Below are positions 33,801-44,648 of a stretch of DNA of 64,000 bases, one piece after another. Source of the stretch: Metellina segmentata. Lineage: Eukaryota > Arthropoda > Arachnida > Araneae > Tetragnathidae. Numbering within the stretch: the stretch's first letter is position 1; every line of letters begins with the position of its first letter. The stretch spans positions 73,772,416 to 73,836,415 of the forward strand of contig OX375878.1 in the NCBI GenBank assembly GCA_947359465.1, in the 5' to 3' direction. Below the pieces are notes generated by a model. The model saw nothing but the letters and a program-made list of their open reading frames with translations. It ran no database searches and had not been told where the DNA came from. Both the position numbers and the translations under genes were made by a program.

Positions 33801-36800
33801 GCCAGTGTTCTTTATTCGAACTACAGTTTCGGAGAATACGATTTATTTGATTCTCAAAAGTACTTGTAATTGTGCATCTCTAAACAGGACAAATGATAAT
33901 AGTTGCTGTTTTTATCAAAATTTTAAAAGTTCCATGATTTATTGTGAAATTTTCCCTGAGAATACCAGAGTTAAAAAGTTCTCTGAGAATTCCCTGTTCT
34001 ATTACCACCCTGCATAATGCTTTTATTACTGGAATTATAACAAAATTAAAGTCATAAACAGTGAAAAATACAAATTTTGCACACATGTGCATATACTATA
34101 ATATACACCGGATGGTCATAAATTAAGTAGCCCTCAGCGACAGACATTTTCAATTAATCAGAATAAAACTTAAGGTTTCAAGATATGAGTTTGAGAATCA
34201 TCTAAGTAACAAGAATTTAGCTTTCACGGATACAGTTAACATATTTAAAAAAAGCAGCACATACTTTATATTATTGGAATGAGATTGGCAAAGAAAAATT
34301 GAAAATGGTGTACAACTTTACCTTTATCTCCAAAACCAACTACAAAAACACCTTTATTTTCTCTTTTGTCATTCACTCATGATTGACAGTGCAGTTTTCA
34401 GAGTAAAAGGCAAAATTTTAGTGTCATTTTTTGGTCTTTCGCTGTGCTAAGCACATTGAGATATAAAAAGTCAGTGTTGCTATTCGAAATTTGGTAACTG
34501 TATCCATAAGAACTTCTTGTCATTTACAACTCTTGGGCACATCCGTTGAAAATTGCAGTCACTAGCAGCTCCGAAATAGGGAGTATTTACTTCATGACCA
34601 CCCGGTATAATCCATATAATACTATCTATAATATACTACAATGCTATTTTTTATTCCAATATTTAATTTTCTACCTTTCGAAAAAGAAAGTTGGTCTGTG
34701 AAAAATTATCCCATATACTTGCTTGTAATAACTCTAAGGGAATGTTACAAATTAATTGCAATGACTCACTTCTTCGATTTAGCCTCTGCATCATTACTGA
34801 TTTCATTTGAAGAGCCTGTATCTGGAGTATCAACAGGAGTAATGGGTGGTAGCAGATGTGTATTAACAGGAACAGGTCCACGTGAACAGTCAGAGCGTGG
34901 TTGAGGAAGTGATTTCTTTGAAAGTTTGTCTGTATTTGGAGTTTCAGATATTTCAGATCTAGAACAAAAAGATTTTTTTTAAACAAAAAACAAACAAGTA
35001 CTTTAAATAATAATTTTTTTTTAAATCACTGAGTTTTAATAAGTTTTAGGAGAAATTTAAAAATAAATCCCATCAATACACTTTTAGCTACAAAAATGTA
35101 TTCACTTTAGTAAAAAGTTTTCAAGATAATCCAAAGAAAACAAATACAATTAAATGAAATCTTTATTTTTACACATTTGGTATTAAATTTATATATGGTG
35201 TGTAAAATTAATGTTCATAAAAGAACTCAAATTTCTCTTGTTTGGTTTTGCTTGGTAAAATTCAATTACAAATCAAGAAATACTAACAACATTTTATTAT
35301 GAGCATGTGATTAAACCTGATGGAACTTACCAAAAACATGATTAAGTAATTTTTGTACTGTGAAAACATGCACAATTTCAATACTTATTCACAATTACTA
35401 TTCTTACTTTTTTATTATGCAGTAATTGCTATTAAAGACTTTTAGAAATGAATTTGAGCATGACGGGAAAGTCATGTGTATTCAGAGACTACTCATTTCA
35501 TGAACACTTTCTAGAAGAAACATAACATTGTCATGCGTAGGATTTATTTTATTAAAAAAATTGAGAATTAGGAATATTAAGCATGGAATGATTTTTTCGA
35601 TAGAGAAGCTTTTAAATAATTTTTCAATTCATAAATACAGATCTTCTGTGAACCGAGTTTTGTAATTTAGCAAAACTACAAATACTATACTACTATGTTT
35701 AAAAATAAATTTGCAATAAAATTGTTTTAAATGTCAGTTTTACAACTCAATAAGACCCTAACTTGAATGTAAAACTTTCATGAGAGGAAGGATTTAAGAA
35801 ATTTTCTAAAAACTAGAAATAGGTCCCAAACAGAGGAACATCCGTTTTAGATAACAGTTTGTTCTGATAAATTAAAGGTTATAACATGATGGGTAAAGTT
35901 CATATTTTTTTTTAAGTAATAGAAATCATCACCGGGTTAGAGAAAAGTTGAAAAATAAGGTAATAATAGACATCCATACCTATTTGTATCATTGTCTTTT
36001 TGACAATCTCGCAGCCTTTCAATGCGTAATAATGCAGTTTGTTCTCGAACTTCAGCCTTTACCTTTTCAAGGGCATCATCTCTCATTTGCCACAACTGGC
36101 ATCGTCTAGTAAGCTTCTTGGCAGATTTAGATTCAGATCCATGTGTTGAGTAATATCCACTCCTTCGAGTTGCATTCATAATATCCTGAAAACCCACATT
36201 CGAATATTTGTATATTGTACAACTCTTTCAATGTTTTTTTGTAGCACACATAAAGCATCATTCAAGAGAACTCTGAATATTACATATTAGTTTTTTAACT
36301 TAACCATTTGGTTCATAAAGAATTCTCCAAATTAAATTACATTTATTTTTTATGAGTAAAAAACATCAACTAGTTGAACATTGAAATGGAACAGATTTCT
36401 GGGATTCACGTTCACCCTGATTATGCATGAGGGAAAATGGTGGTAAGACCAGTAGAGAAAAATTTAGCATAAAAGATGTGTTCTATTGAAGAATGTATTC
36501 TGTTGATATTGGAAGATTTAAACAAAAGAGATGTTTGATAAATATAATTCTTTTTAATGTAATTTGATGATGCAATGTCATCCAAATTACATTTAAAACT
36601 ATTTATGATATTGGTAATTCCAACATTTTGTTTCCTTTAAAATATAGTCAATTCAGGATGTCACCATTAAATGGATTTTTTAGTTTTAAGACAGAAATAC
36701 AGCATTTAGAATGTTCCATCTTTTAGTCTAAAAAACACGTGTCCAGAAAATATTACACTTTTTATACTCAGAGAAATATGTTTATAAGCCAAGAACCTCA

Positions 36801-39800
36801 AAAAATATGAAGACCAAGAGGGATTGGACAAAAACATTCATTAGACTATTGAAAGAATTTTACAATACTCACTTTGCTGACCCACACGATATTTCTATAG
36901 AATAGCAAAGAATCAATCATAGACTTCATAGAAAAATTGGAAAGAAGTAACCATGGGGATAACTGTTTTTCTTATATGTACTACCAACAGGTGAGGCAGA
37001 TGATAAAGCTAGCCTCGCCATCTGAAGGTACAATTCAAATGTAACAACAAATGACTACAGCTGCGCGATAAGAGGTGCATGATCACAGCAGCATGATCTG
37101 AGTAGCTTGTTCAACTTCCAATCCAACGAGTTTCAGTAAATACATGAACGTTATCGTTGTCGATATCTTATCCTTAGGACTTTATTATTCTGTAGTTCAA
37201 GTTTCTATCTATGCGATTGTTAAGAAAAAAATATTTCAAAAGAAAATTTCAATGGATTTGAAATCTGCGGAAAATTTTACACCAAATCAATTTCTTAGAT
37301 GCGGTTTTCTTTAAAAAAAATATTTTTCAACTGTAACTTTATATTTTTGCAATACGAATTTGGCCGTATTTGGATGAAGATATTCATGACAAACAAAAAA
37401 AAGGACTGTTTATTTCATTTTATAGAAAAGATATAACTTGAAAGGAGTATTTTGTTTCCTTAATGCCATTAAAACACAATGAAAATTTCACCCTATTCTT
37501 CGCTCTAAAGAAATTTATTGTGATGCTACAGTTACACGGAAATAGTCATTTCATTCGTCACATTGGAATCACACCTTAAGATTACTTAACAGAAATGCAA
37601 TGTTGCATTTCCAATTGTACTGTCTAACATAATTTAAATGACAAAATCAAAGGTGCGACCATTATGCAATATAAATATATCTTAAATTGCTGATCCCATT
37701 TTTGAGGCATTTGTATAGGTTTGAGTTTCTCTTAGGGAATATTGCTGAAATTCAAAGTTTTCTATGATCCATACCTACCCTCACCACATTTTAAATAGAT
37801 TGATTAATTAATTAATTTTTGCACTGGTGAGTAACAAACTTATAAATGTTTGATTTTTGTGAATTAGTATTGGTTTACAGATATTAAACTGTTTGGGTGA
37901 AATACTTGTGCAAAAATGCAGACTAGTACTGTTCTGATCATTCACTGTGTTACTGTAGGTATTCAATACTAAACTTTATAACCTAAATTTTTAGCCATTT
38001 GGATGTAATTCGTCATATACATACAGACACAAAGAATGACGGATACATAACGAAGAAGGCATTGATTGCCACTTTAAAATAGCAGAAAAAATAGAAATTA
38101 GATGAAAATTTTCGATGTACAAACCAACTTAACTTCATTTTTATGAATATAGAAAGTCATATCCGTGACTTGAGAAATAATCATATGAAACATCATATAC
38201 GTCGTCAAGGTTAAAACTGGTGATTAATCATTCAGGTTGCCCTATGAATTAACATATGCATGACCTTCAGATTTATAAAGAAGGTTAAAAACTCACTTTA
38301 CTACTTGTAGAAGATGTGGAAGATGATGATGATGAGTGACCACTTCTGTGAGTGCCACGCAAGTCTAAGAGAGTTTTAGATATTGATGCAATGGGTCCTT
38401 GAGATGTTAAATCCTCAGTGATCAGTCCATGATTTAGAAAACTGTCTTCTTTATCTTGCATAAATGTCTCTAAGTGATATGGCTCCTTTGTAGAAGGATA
38501 ATAACTACTTGGAAAAGCTGTATAAGATCCTATGGGAGATCCATAGCGCTGTGATGCAGATACACCCATGGGGCCTCCAGTTGAGCGGCGTCGCTGATGG
38601 CTCGAGAAACCAGGGTAGGGAGTACTTGCACCAACAGGTAACCATGTGTTCATTGGCTGAGAATGAGACCGCAAAGTACGGGGAGTTTGAGAGGCATCCT
38701 CTGCTTCCCAGAAAGGTCCTCTAAGAGAGTCTATTTCAATTTGTTGCTTAACCTTTTGGAGTGTAGTTTGGCGAGTTTTAATCAGATCGACTGTTTCTTC
38801 ACAACGCAGTTTGACAACCTGATATTAGAAAGAGAAATTATTTAAATTAGGCTAATTTAACTATGATACAGATTTAAACAATATTGATTCAAAAGCTAAA
38901 CAATGAAACAACTGAGCACTAACATAAAGAAAGAATAGTAGATTTGTACAATTATTATACAGTTGTATATATACGGTACTTGGACTGACAATTTTTGCTT
39001 TGCTACTACACTATATTTTGTCTGAACAAAAATTTTAATTTTGTTCTAAAGTTTATAAAAAGGTTAGCATTTTAAAACATGAAACAAATTTTAAATGAAT
39101 TAATAGTTGAAAAATATTAATTAATTTATTTTCTATTTACATAACATGTTAACAATGCAGCATGCAAAAAATGCATGAATAATTCTGAGAGAAAAAATTA
39201 AAGGAAATTAAAATGTGTTTACTGATAAGTATGTTTAGCAAATAAAAAATACTTTCTAAAAAGTAATTGATTCTTTCCATGGAGCAAATTACTTAATCAA
39301 GCTCATATTGGGTTAAAAAGAAAGGAGCATCTTCATTTGCAAATTCCATAGGAAAAATTAGAAACAAAAACACAGTGTCATACATAAACACAAATAATTC
39401 TTTCTAAAAGTTCTCTCAATAAAAATAGCTCAAACTCATTAAGTTCAATTAGTATTATTTTCTTACTTTCTCCCAACAGTTTGAACATGACTTAACAGTA
39501 ATAAAACAACATACATTAAAAAAAAATTTTGTACATGAACAGATAAATGATACATACCTTGCACTGTTCAAGGAGTTTTTCATTTCCTAATTTAGCTGCT
39601 AAATCCAGCATTTCAGTAAATGTATCTTCTGGAACTTGCAGATGATTATCTGCATAATCCTGCAGACACCTAATTTGCCGCAAAACCCCATCTGGACTTT
39701 CAGTGTTAGTGATGCCCAAGTGTGAGACGAATCTCATTGCATCTAGAGCCCACTCGTAAGACTAAAAAAAAAGTGGTATTAAGTAACTATTGGAAAGCAG

Positions 39801-42074
39801 TAATCTTAGGAAAAGGAAAACAAAAAATTCTTCTTAAAGCAGTTTTTGAAAGGTGTAATTGAAGTCATCAAGAAATGAAATTGATTTACTTGCAACATAA
39901 CATTCACATATTGATACACTGTATTGTTACGTATTTGAAATTTCATATAAAAGAAAATCTTTTTTAAATGGAAAATTCTGAATACTGGTCAGTATTATTT
40001 TTTCCTTTTCATTTTTTTAACGGATTGTAAATGGGAAGTGTTCTGTTTAATTTGAGTCACAGAATCTATATTTGTTTTTTGCTTTCTTCTTTCATTTTTA
40101 TCATTTATGCACTTATTTTGTTTATAAATGTTTAATTTGGTTTTGTTGGAATCGGTGAAGTTTAGCATTAAGACTTTTTAATTTGGTTTGGTTGAAATCA
40201 GTGAGGATGATTTTTAAAAGCATAACTTTGTCACGGGCAATGCCGTGTGGGTAATGCTAGTAATTAATATAACCCACTATGTTAGTATCCATCTTGACAT
40301 TACATTTCGACTTTCATGAAATCACTAGAACCAACCCAATTTTAAGGAAACAAAATATTTCATTTAACAGTAATATCTTAGTTTATATTGGACAATAAGT
40401 AAAACTTTTGTTGATGTAAAATCAGTTTATTATAGTTTAAAAATACTAAGCAGTTGTTCAAAGCATGAAAATACAGCAAATTTAAACATAACACATTGAA
40501 AGCTCAACTCAGGCTGCACAGGGGTGTTTCAATGCCATTATTTTGAGTAATTAAAAAATTATTTTGATAAAACACAGGAATATGGGAATTGCTAAATTGG
40601 CAACTCAAATTTTCACCAATAAATGTCTAGCTGCTGGGCTTCTTTGGCTTTTATGGTGCAAGGGCCATATTTGATCGTGCTGTGCCCAATATAAAACAGA
40701 TAACGTCAAGTAATGGGCATACACATTTAAGGAAAGTTTTACTGCAACGGAAGAGATACATTCAGGACCTACAATACCTATAATTTGCAGGTTACTAGAG
40801 CAGTGGGTAAACTCACTGAGGTACAGCTACAGTCTATGTTTATGAGCGGTGGAAACGGCATTGGCGATATTTTTGACAAACTTCTAAAGTCGCCAAAGTA
40901 AGAATTATTTCAAAACGTGTTTTCTTTCAAAAATAGTTTTCTTCTTACAACAGAAAATGAAAGCTTGAAAACACAGTTGAGAACGTTTTAAAAAGTATAC
41001 TATATTTTTTAAACTTTTGCAAAAAACAGTAAGTTTAAAAGCATTTCAGAACACATTTGTGAACCAGCAGAAAAAGTAAACTGCGAATGTTGGGTAAGAA
41101 TACCCGGAAACTTATCAATTACACGAAATACAGTAGTCTGTTTGAAAAGAAAAAGATTTTAAAAGAAAAAAAAGCAAGAAATAAAACAACCTGATACATC
41201 AGAACTGTACAGAGAAAAAAAATTATTAAACAAGAATGTTCCACAAATGGCAAAAAACAATAGATGTCAGAACTCTGCTGTGAAAAAAAAAATTATAATA
41301 AAATAAAAATTCCACAACCATTGTTATCAAAGAAAAAATTAAAAGGACCAATGCAATCAAAGGATACTTTAAAATCAAAATAACCAATGGAAGCAAAGAA
41401 AAAATTTCAAACGAACCAATGAAATCAAACAATTTTTAACCGATTTTGGAAGAACTTTCCAGAATATTCAAAATGAAAATTGAAAGTTACCATTTGCCGA
41501 GGTTTCCATGATAACCACAATAATTGTAAAGACATATGGGTTGCCTTAATCTACTGTAACTCACTACTAGAAGTGCACCAAAAAAATTGCCATGACCGTT
41601 GCCACCGCTCATAAATGTAGAGTGTAGCTGTACCCTCACTGAACCATAGTGGCTATACCAAAATGGCAATTTGGATAGGTTGCCATGTTAGTACCTATCC
41701 AATGCTTCCATATGCATGGAAGTAGAAAACCTACAACAGGTTATAATTTTCCAAAAGCATTGCCAACTGGAAATGATGCTGTGTTCTTGAGTCTAATCTG
41801 AAAATTCTATAATGGCATTACTTGTGAACCAAATTACACTTACCTTATCCATCAATTGATAGCATTTTGCAGTATCTTCGATTCTTTCCCGAGTTCCCTC
41901 CAGTCTTTCAGAAAATGATCCCAGATGTTGGCGCAGTGATGTCGCCAAATCATGAACTCCCCCTCCTTCATCAACTGCTTCTGAGGGATTTTCTTCATAG
42001 ATTTTAGGGAGACAAGATTCAGGGCTGAAAGTTGACACTTCCTCAAGAAGATCATTACCCTTTTCAATTTGTCT
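25632..42074 (-). CDS. PLEKHG4: Puratrophin-1-like Rho guanine-nucleotide exchange factor (PLEKHG4/PLEKHG4B/ARHGEF40 family), 16 exons, 5' end not certain
   Basis: DH-PH exchange factor expected to activate Rho-family GTPases at the cell cortex or cytoskeleton. Exons from the 5' end: 41844-42074, 39558-39761, 38297-38818, 35980-36185, 34770-34958, 32465-32540, 31903-32076, 31582-31671, 31314-31457, 31145-31222, 29234-29413, 28506-28683, 27267-27383, 26799-27005, 25822-25994 and 25632-25679. Every junction keeps phase and the total is about 938 codons plus stop. The order is spectrin-like helices (exons 1-2), Ser/Pro-rich linker (3-5), DH (6-10, with ELIQTERDYVKSLEYIIE and LLKPVQRMGKYALLL), PH (11-12) and a Ser-rich tail. 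MVRFQLRHGNDLLAMDA and KEQGWLLRQDEFIV are near-diagnostic of the puratrophin branch. The CRAL-TRIO-like N-terminus of the vertebrate protein was not located and may lie on unrecognised exons above 42 kb. The last exon is the least certain. Confidence 0.9.
25822..25994 (-). CDS. PLEKHG4: RhoGEF exon: C-terminal tail
   Basis: 173 nt from acceptor AATTTGTAG to donor GAG|GTAAAG, phase 1 in and 0 out. It encodes a Ser/Glu-rich tail ending SEVPCISKLEQSLEE. No family motif; supported by phase and splice signals. Confidence 0.75.
26799..27005 (-). CDS. PLEKHG4: RhoGEF exon: Ser-rich C-terminal region
   Basis: 207 nt, phase 1 in and out: APRFRNSIAVSPCDVRNNRN, then ISVTSSSSSGSSQSSFSFYG, the Ser-rich tail seen after the PH domain in this family. 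Confidence 0.85.
27267..27383 (-). CDS. PLEKHG4: RhoGEF exon: post-PH segment
   Basis: 117 nt, phase 1 in and out: NFLAELSSMGVGNKPCLDIK and SEDQISDRSI, like the MGIGNQPFMDVKP segment after the human PLEKHG4 PH domain. The donor G|GTTATT is a weak GT site. Confidence 0.84.
27824..27850. repeat. TA microsatellite
   Basis: Thirteen TA units in a RhoGEF intron. Confidence 0.95.
28506..28683 (-). CDS. PLEKHG4: RhoGEF exon: second half of PH domain
   Basis: 178 nt, phase 0 in and 1 out: TTDMGMTEQIGDSPTKFEIW, then FLLQAPNPEVKAAWVTELRG with the conserved C-terminal PH Trp. The donor A|GTAAGA precedes out-of-frame read-through. Confidence 0.92.
29234..29413 (-). CDS. PLEKHG4: RhoGEF exon: first half of PH domain
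   Basis: Sixty codons: VNVKEQGWLLRQDEFIVWQG and RHVFLFEGLILFSKARR, then the YEMYQYKHSIK strand. Acceptor TTATCGTAG, donor AAG|GTAATA. Confidence 0.92.
29919..31026. mobile_element. hAT-like element in the RhoGEF DH/PH intron
   Basis: The left end CATGGTTCCCACACCTT and the right end (reverse complement CAGGGTTCCCACGGTCCTT) are inverted. Both are followed by several TTCAAGGACTT units, a pattern of known hAT termini. A clear 8-bp duplication was not found. No transposase frame. A segment at 30390-30602 recurs at 37165-37370. Confidence 0.65.
31145..31222 (-). CDS. PLEKHG4: RhoGEF exon: end of DH
   Basis: Twenty-six codons, AEEMVRFQLRHGNDLLAMDA and the DH-PH junction DCD|GTAAGT. This block is nearly invariant in the puratrophin branch. 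Confidence 0.93.
31314..31457 (-). CDS. PLEKHG4: RhoGEF exon: DH domain conserved region 3 (catalytic helix)
   Basis: Forty-eight codons carrying MDLASYLLKPVQRMGKYALL, the hallmark DH helix that contacts the GTPase. Donor AAG|GTACAA. Confidence 0.94.
31582..31671 (-). CDS. PLEKHG4: RhoGEF exon: DH domain
   Basis: Thirty codons: RPQFYLYALYNKNKP and ALMSEYGNAFFR, matching the YALYSKNKP...NAFF block of vertebrate puratrophins. The acceptor is TTTACAG and the donor AGG|GTAAGT. Confidence 0.92.
31903..32076 (-). CDS. PLEKHG4: RhoGEF exon: DH domain
   Basis: Fifty-eight codons in phase 0: NYIPELLREDIPQALRGQRN, then a segment matching FGNIEKTYEFHNQYFLTELE of the DH core. Ends CFLDF|GTAAGT. Confidence 0.92.
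32465..32540 (-). CDS. PLEKHG4: RhoGEF exon: DH domain conserved region 1
   Basis: 76 nt encoding KTLMLIMKELIQTERDYVKS and then LEYIIE, the first DH helix with its characteristic ELI-TERDYV motif. The GTAAGT donor leaves phase 0. Confidence 0.92.
32870..33430 (+). repeat. Dispersed repeat, two modules
   Basis: Module one (32870-33060) contains CTGTACTAAAAATGACAGAC and CCTACAACTTGCAGGTTGGT. Module two (33276-33430) contains CTACGTTTAT and GGTGCACTTCTAGTAGCGAG. Both recur in the same order at 40640-40880. Unclassified; it lies in a RhoGEF intron. Confidence 0.5.
34105..34607. mobile_element. Mariner-like MITE
   Basis: Inverted ends read ACCGGATGGTCATAAATTAA and, from the right, ACCGGGTGGTCATGAAGTAA, beside TA dinucleotides. 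They resemble Tc1/mariner termini. About 500 bp, no transposase frame, inside a RhoGEF intron. Confidence 0.7.
34770..34958 (-). CDS. PLEKHG4: RhoGEF exon: Pro/Ser-rich linker before DH
   Basis: 189 nt, phase 2 in and out, with a GTGAGT donor. The frame set by the preceding exon reads SEISETPNTDKLSKKSLPQP and then a Pro/Thr-rich stretch. The longer open frame on this strand here is not the phase-consistent one. Confidence 0.8.
35980..36185 (-). CDS. PLEKHG4: RhoGEF exon: basic/helical linker
   Basis: 206 nt, phase 0 in and 2 out, acceptor GGTTTTCAG, donor G|GTATGG. It encodes DIMNATRRSGYYSTHG and a charged helix with RRCQLWQMRDDALEKVKAEV. Confidence 0.84.
37165..37370 (+). repeat. Second copy of a segment of the 29919-31026 element
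   Basis: Shares AAGTTTCTATCT, GGATTTGAAATCTGC and TAACTTTATATTTTTGCAA-type strings with 30390-30602 in the same order. Diverged, no termini seen. Confidence 0.55.
38297..38818 (-). CDS. PLEKHG4: RhoGEF exon: end of helical region and Ser/Pro-rich linker
   Basis: At 174 codons this is the longest exon, phase 0 in and out. It opens with VVKLRCEETVDLIKTRQTTL (helical), then turns low-complexity with basic, Ser, Gly and Pro residues, and ends in SSSSSTSSTSSK before GTGAGT. Probably a disordered linker. Confidence 0.85.
39558..39761 (-). CDS. PLEKHG4: RhoGEF exon: spectrin-like segment
   Basis: Sixty-eight codons in phase 0, from acceptor TTTTTTTAG to donor AAG|GTATGT. The product starts SYEWALDAMRFVSHLG and ends LAAKLGNEKLLEQCK; it is helical and fits the repeat preceding the DH region in this family. 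Confidence 0.87.
40000..40260 (+). mobile_element. Helitron 3' end (5' part not found)
   Basis: A hairpin CACGG...CCGTG (40232-40247) lies about a dozen bases before a terminal CTAG at 40257-40260, which is followed by T. This is the canonical Helitron 3' end. No TCTCTACT start was found, so it is probably truncated; the left limit is arbitrary. Confidence 0.6.
40640..41655. mobile_element. Inverted-repeat element in a RhoGEF intron
   Basis: GTACAGCTACAGTCTATG with a following GAGCGGTGG (from 40842) is matched in reverse complement near 41595-41645 (GTACAGCTACACTCTAC, GAGCGGTGGCAACGG). Bases next to both ends read CACTGAG or CAGTGAGG. The modules also occur at 32870-33430. Family uncertain, possibly hAT-like. 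Confidence 0.45.
41844..42074 (-). CDS. PLEKHG4: RhoGEF exon: spectrin-like segment
   Basis: The acceptor CTCAACAG and donor AAG|GTAAGT enclose 77 codons in phase 0. The product runs RQIEKGNDLLEE, then an acidic loop and a helical stretch, LRQHLGSFSERLEGTRERI, typical of a spectrin-type coiled helix. Confidence 0.85.
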
Positions 42075-42990
42075 CTGTTGAGAAAATATTGAATGTCACA
42101 GGAATATTGATTTACACAATAAATAAAATGATGATTTTATTTTTAAAAAAGTTTATAAAACATGTATACAAATTAATGATGGAACCAAATAAAAACTAAT
42201 TTATTGCAAAAAAGCAGTTTGATAATACGTTCTTAACTCTTAAAAAGAGAATTTGGGATTGACATTCATTAAAATTATATAAACTTAAAAATACATTAAT
42301 AATTGGTCAGAGGCAAGAACTCGATACAACATTTTTCACCAATTTGGTGAGAGACTGATGCCATGTTCTTTAATTTTATCAATATATTTTCATTCCCACG
42401 TTTTTACCAATAAGGGCAATAAATGCTTGAAAACATTCAGCTGAGAAAATAATTCTATTCTAGATGGAAGCAACCAAAAATTCCATGTTTTGAAAATGTT
42501 CAATTCAACAATACCGAATTTTCGCACAATTTTATACACATGTAAAACAATACCATTTAATTTCTTTGACGAATTTACAAAATTTGAGAAAAAAGCTCTA
42601 TTTGGATCACAAAGAGAAATATTTTCGTCTCACACCAATATTTTCAAATATCCCTGGCAAAAGAAATGTCTTGTCTTGTAATGGTGAATTTTGCTCCAAC
42701 GTGATGTTATTTCATCACGCTTGATTAATAATTAATAAAACCTACGAAAAAAAAAACTCGTTTTGTGACCACTTTTTAATTCACCAATGTTTTTTACTAT
42801 CAAACATATTCACCAAAATATCATTTCCCTGAATTTTGTTTAAATTGTTTACAGGGGTGAAAAAAATGTCGAACTTAATGAATTAAAAACAACTCCACTA
42901 ACTAAATTGATAATTACATTTGCAACGATTGTATCCATTGTATTTAGTGAACCAAAACAAAATAATGATAAATTGTTTTCTATAGAGAAT

Positions 42991-43175
42991 TCAGTTGGGC
43001 TGGTGTGGATGTTTGGAGAGTGGGGTGCCAGCTCAGGTGTTGCCTCGTCATCTGATCGTGGTTCAAAATTACGTGGTATTGTCCTCGAATCTTTCCCTTA
43101 GGGGATTGATCCCGGACCGTCGTCAACAGCCTATTGTGTTGCTCTACGATGTTGATTAAAATCTGCCATTACCAA
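42991..43175 (+). repeat. 5'-truncated SINE
   Basis: Starts in the body (TTTGGAGAGTGGGGTGCCAG) and runs to the tail (TGTTGCTCTACGATGTTGAT, then GCCATTACC). No tRNA head. Related to the 6.9-9.4 kb family. Confidence 0.85.
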
Positions 43176-43571
43176 AGCTTTAAAGAATTTACTATAAAAA
43201 ATGTAAGATTAATTCAATTATTTTTCTGGATGGCAATACCGGGAAATCATAAATTAATTTATCCGCTATCATAGCTACATGATGTGAAAAACGTTTTCCA
43301 CAATTCAGTAAACCTTGCACCAAAAGAAATTTATCCAAAGCAGAGGTAAATACTGTTTGTAAATTTTGAGGGAAAGAAATAAATCCATTATAAATCATTG
43401 TAATCAGTCTCATTTGCAAAGGATCACAAAACGTCCAGCTCCGCCTCTATCGCTTGTAGAAAATTTCGGGGTGTGGGCACCCTAATTAATAAAAAAATTG
43501 AAAGAATGTGAAAAACTGTCTTTTTCAGTATGAACAAAAATTATTTGCTTCAATATAATATTATTTCTACA

Positions 43572-44648
43572 CTAGCCACTGCGTAGCCAGCACGGCGTAG
43601 CCCGTGACAATTCCAAAAAGGTCGAAAACGTTGGTTACGGGGAGAAAAAAAAACTAATAAATTCATTTTAAAATGTTCTAAATTAAATTTAAAAATTCGG
43701 ACTGGACACAAAATTTACAAAAAATTAGGGCTACCTGTGTGCCAAATTTCAAAACAAAAAACAATAACGCTCTCCAACTCCCGATGATTGTTTGCTACGC
43801 AATTCCAAAAACGATCGCAATAGCCCATTGTGTTGGTCCTGTGCGACGTTAATTAAATACCTACCAAAAACAATCGCGAAGACGATACCAAATGACGTAA
43901 AATAAGCCCATATTTGTATTGCAAAAATAAAAAAGTTATAATTGAAATAATTTTTACCTAAAGAAAATTAAATCTGAGATATCTGTCTAGTGTAAAACTT
44001 TCCGCCGATTTCAAATTCGTTGAAATTTTCAATGTATCTTAAACCATCCCAATTTTACAAAGAACTAAACAATGTCAGTCAACATTTTTTTGTTGTTGTT
44101 TTCATTCCTTTCGCTCGAATCGTTTGAGCGTTGGAAATGAATGTGTGATCTCTCGATCCCGAAAGCCAAATTTCGTATTGGAAAAAATATAAAAGTTACA
44201 ATTAAAAATTATTATTTAACGAAAATCCTATTTTTAGGTATCGATCTAATGTAAAATTTGGAACCAGATTTCAAATCCATTCAATTTTTTTTTATTTCAT
44301 CTTTAACTATCTAGGGGACATACAAAAAAGAACTACATAACTCCAGTTAAAACTGTTTATTTGTTTTGTTCGTCCGCTGAAATCGTTGCCCGGAAAATGA
44401 AACGGAAAAAATAAATTTAGAATCTATGATCTATTGTATTTATACTGTTACCATTCTAAGGAAAGCAATAATAATTAAATTCCAATAAATTAATTTAAAA
44501 ATGTTCTAGATAAAATTTTAAAATTCGGGCGCGATAGGAAAATAGCAAAAAATTTGGACTACCTGTGTGCCAAATTTCATTATTGTAAGTTCCATAGATT
44601 CATCAGGACACTCCTCGCAGACATACAAACACTTAAAAAAAGTAGAGA
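43572..44648 (-). mobile_element. Non-autonomous Helitron (about 1.08 kb)
   Basis: On the minus strand it starts TCTCTACT at 44648 after an A. It ends CTAG at 43575-43572 before a T, with a hairpin CACGGGCTACGCCGTG just inside the end. Terminal motifs and A/T insertion are canonical. No Rep/helicase. The internal string GTGTGCCAAATTTCA-type occurs twice, and a SINE tail fragment is nested at 43808-43866. Confidence 0.78.

Noticed and set aside
34663..34986. 107-codon frame over the RhoGEF linker exon
   Set aside because: The phase set by flanking exons selects the other frame, which gives a Pro/Ser-rich linker.
43192..43419. Minus-strand 75-codon ORF with protein-like composition
   Set aside because: No acceptor/donor in phase with the RhoGEF, lies between a SINE and a Helitron, and no family was recognised.
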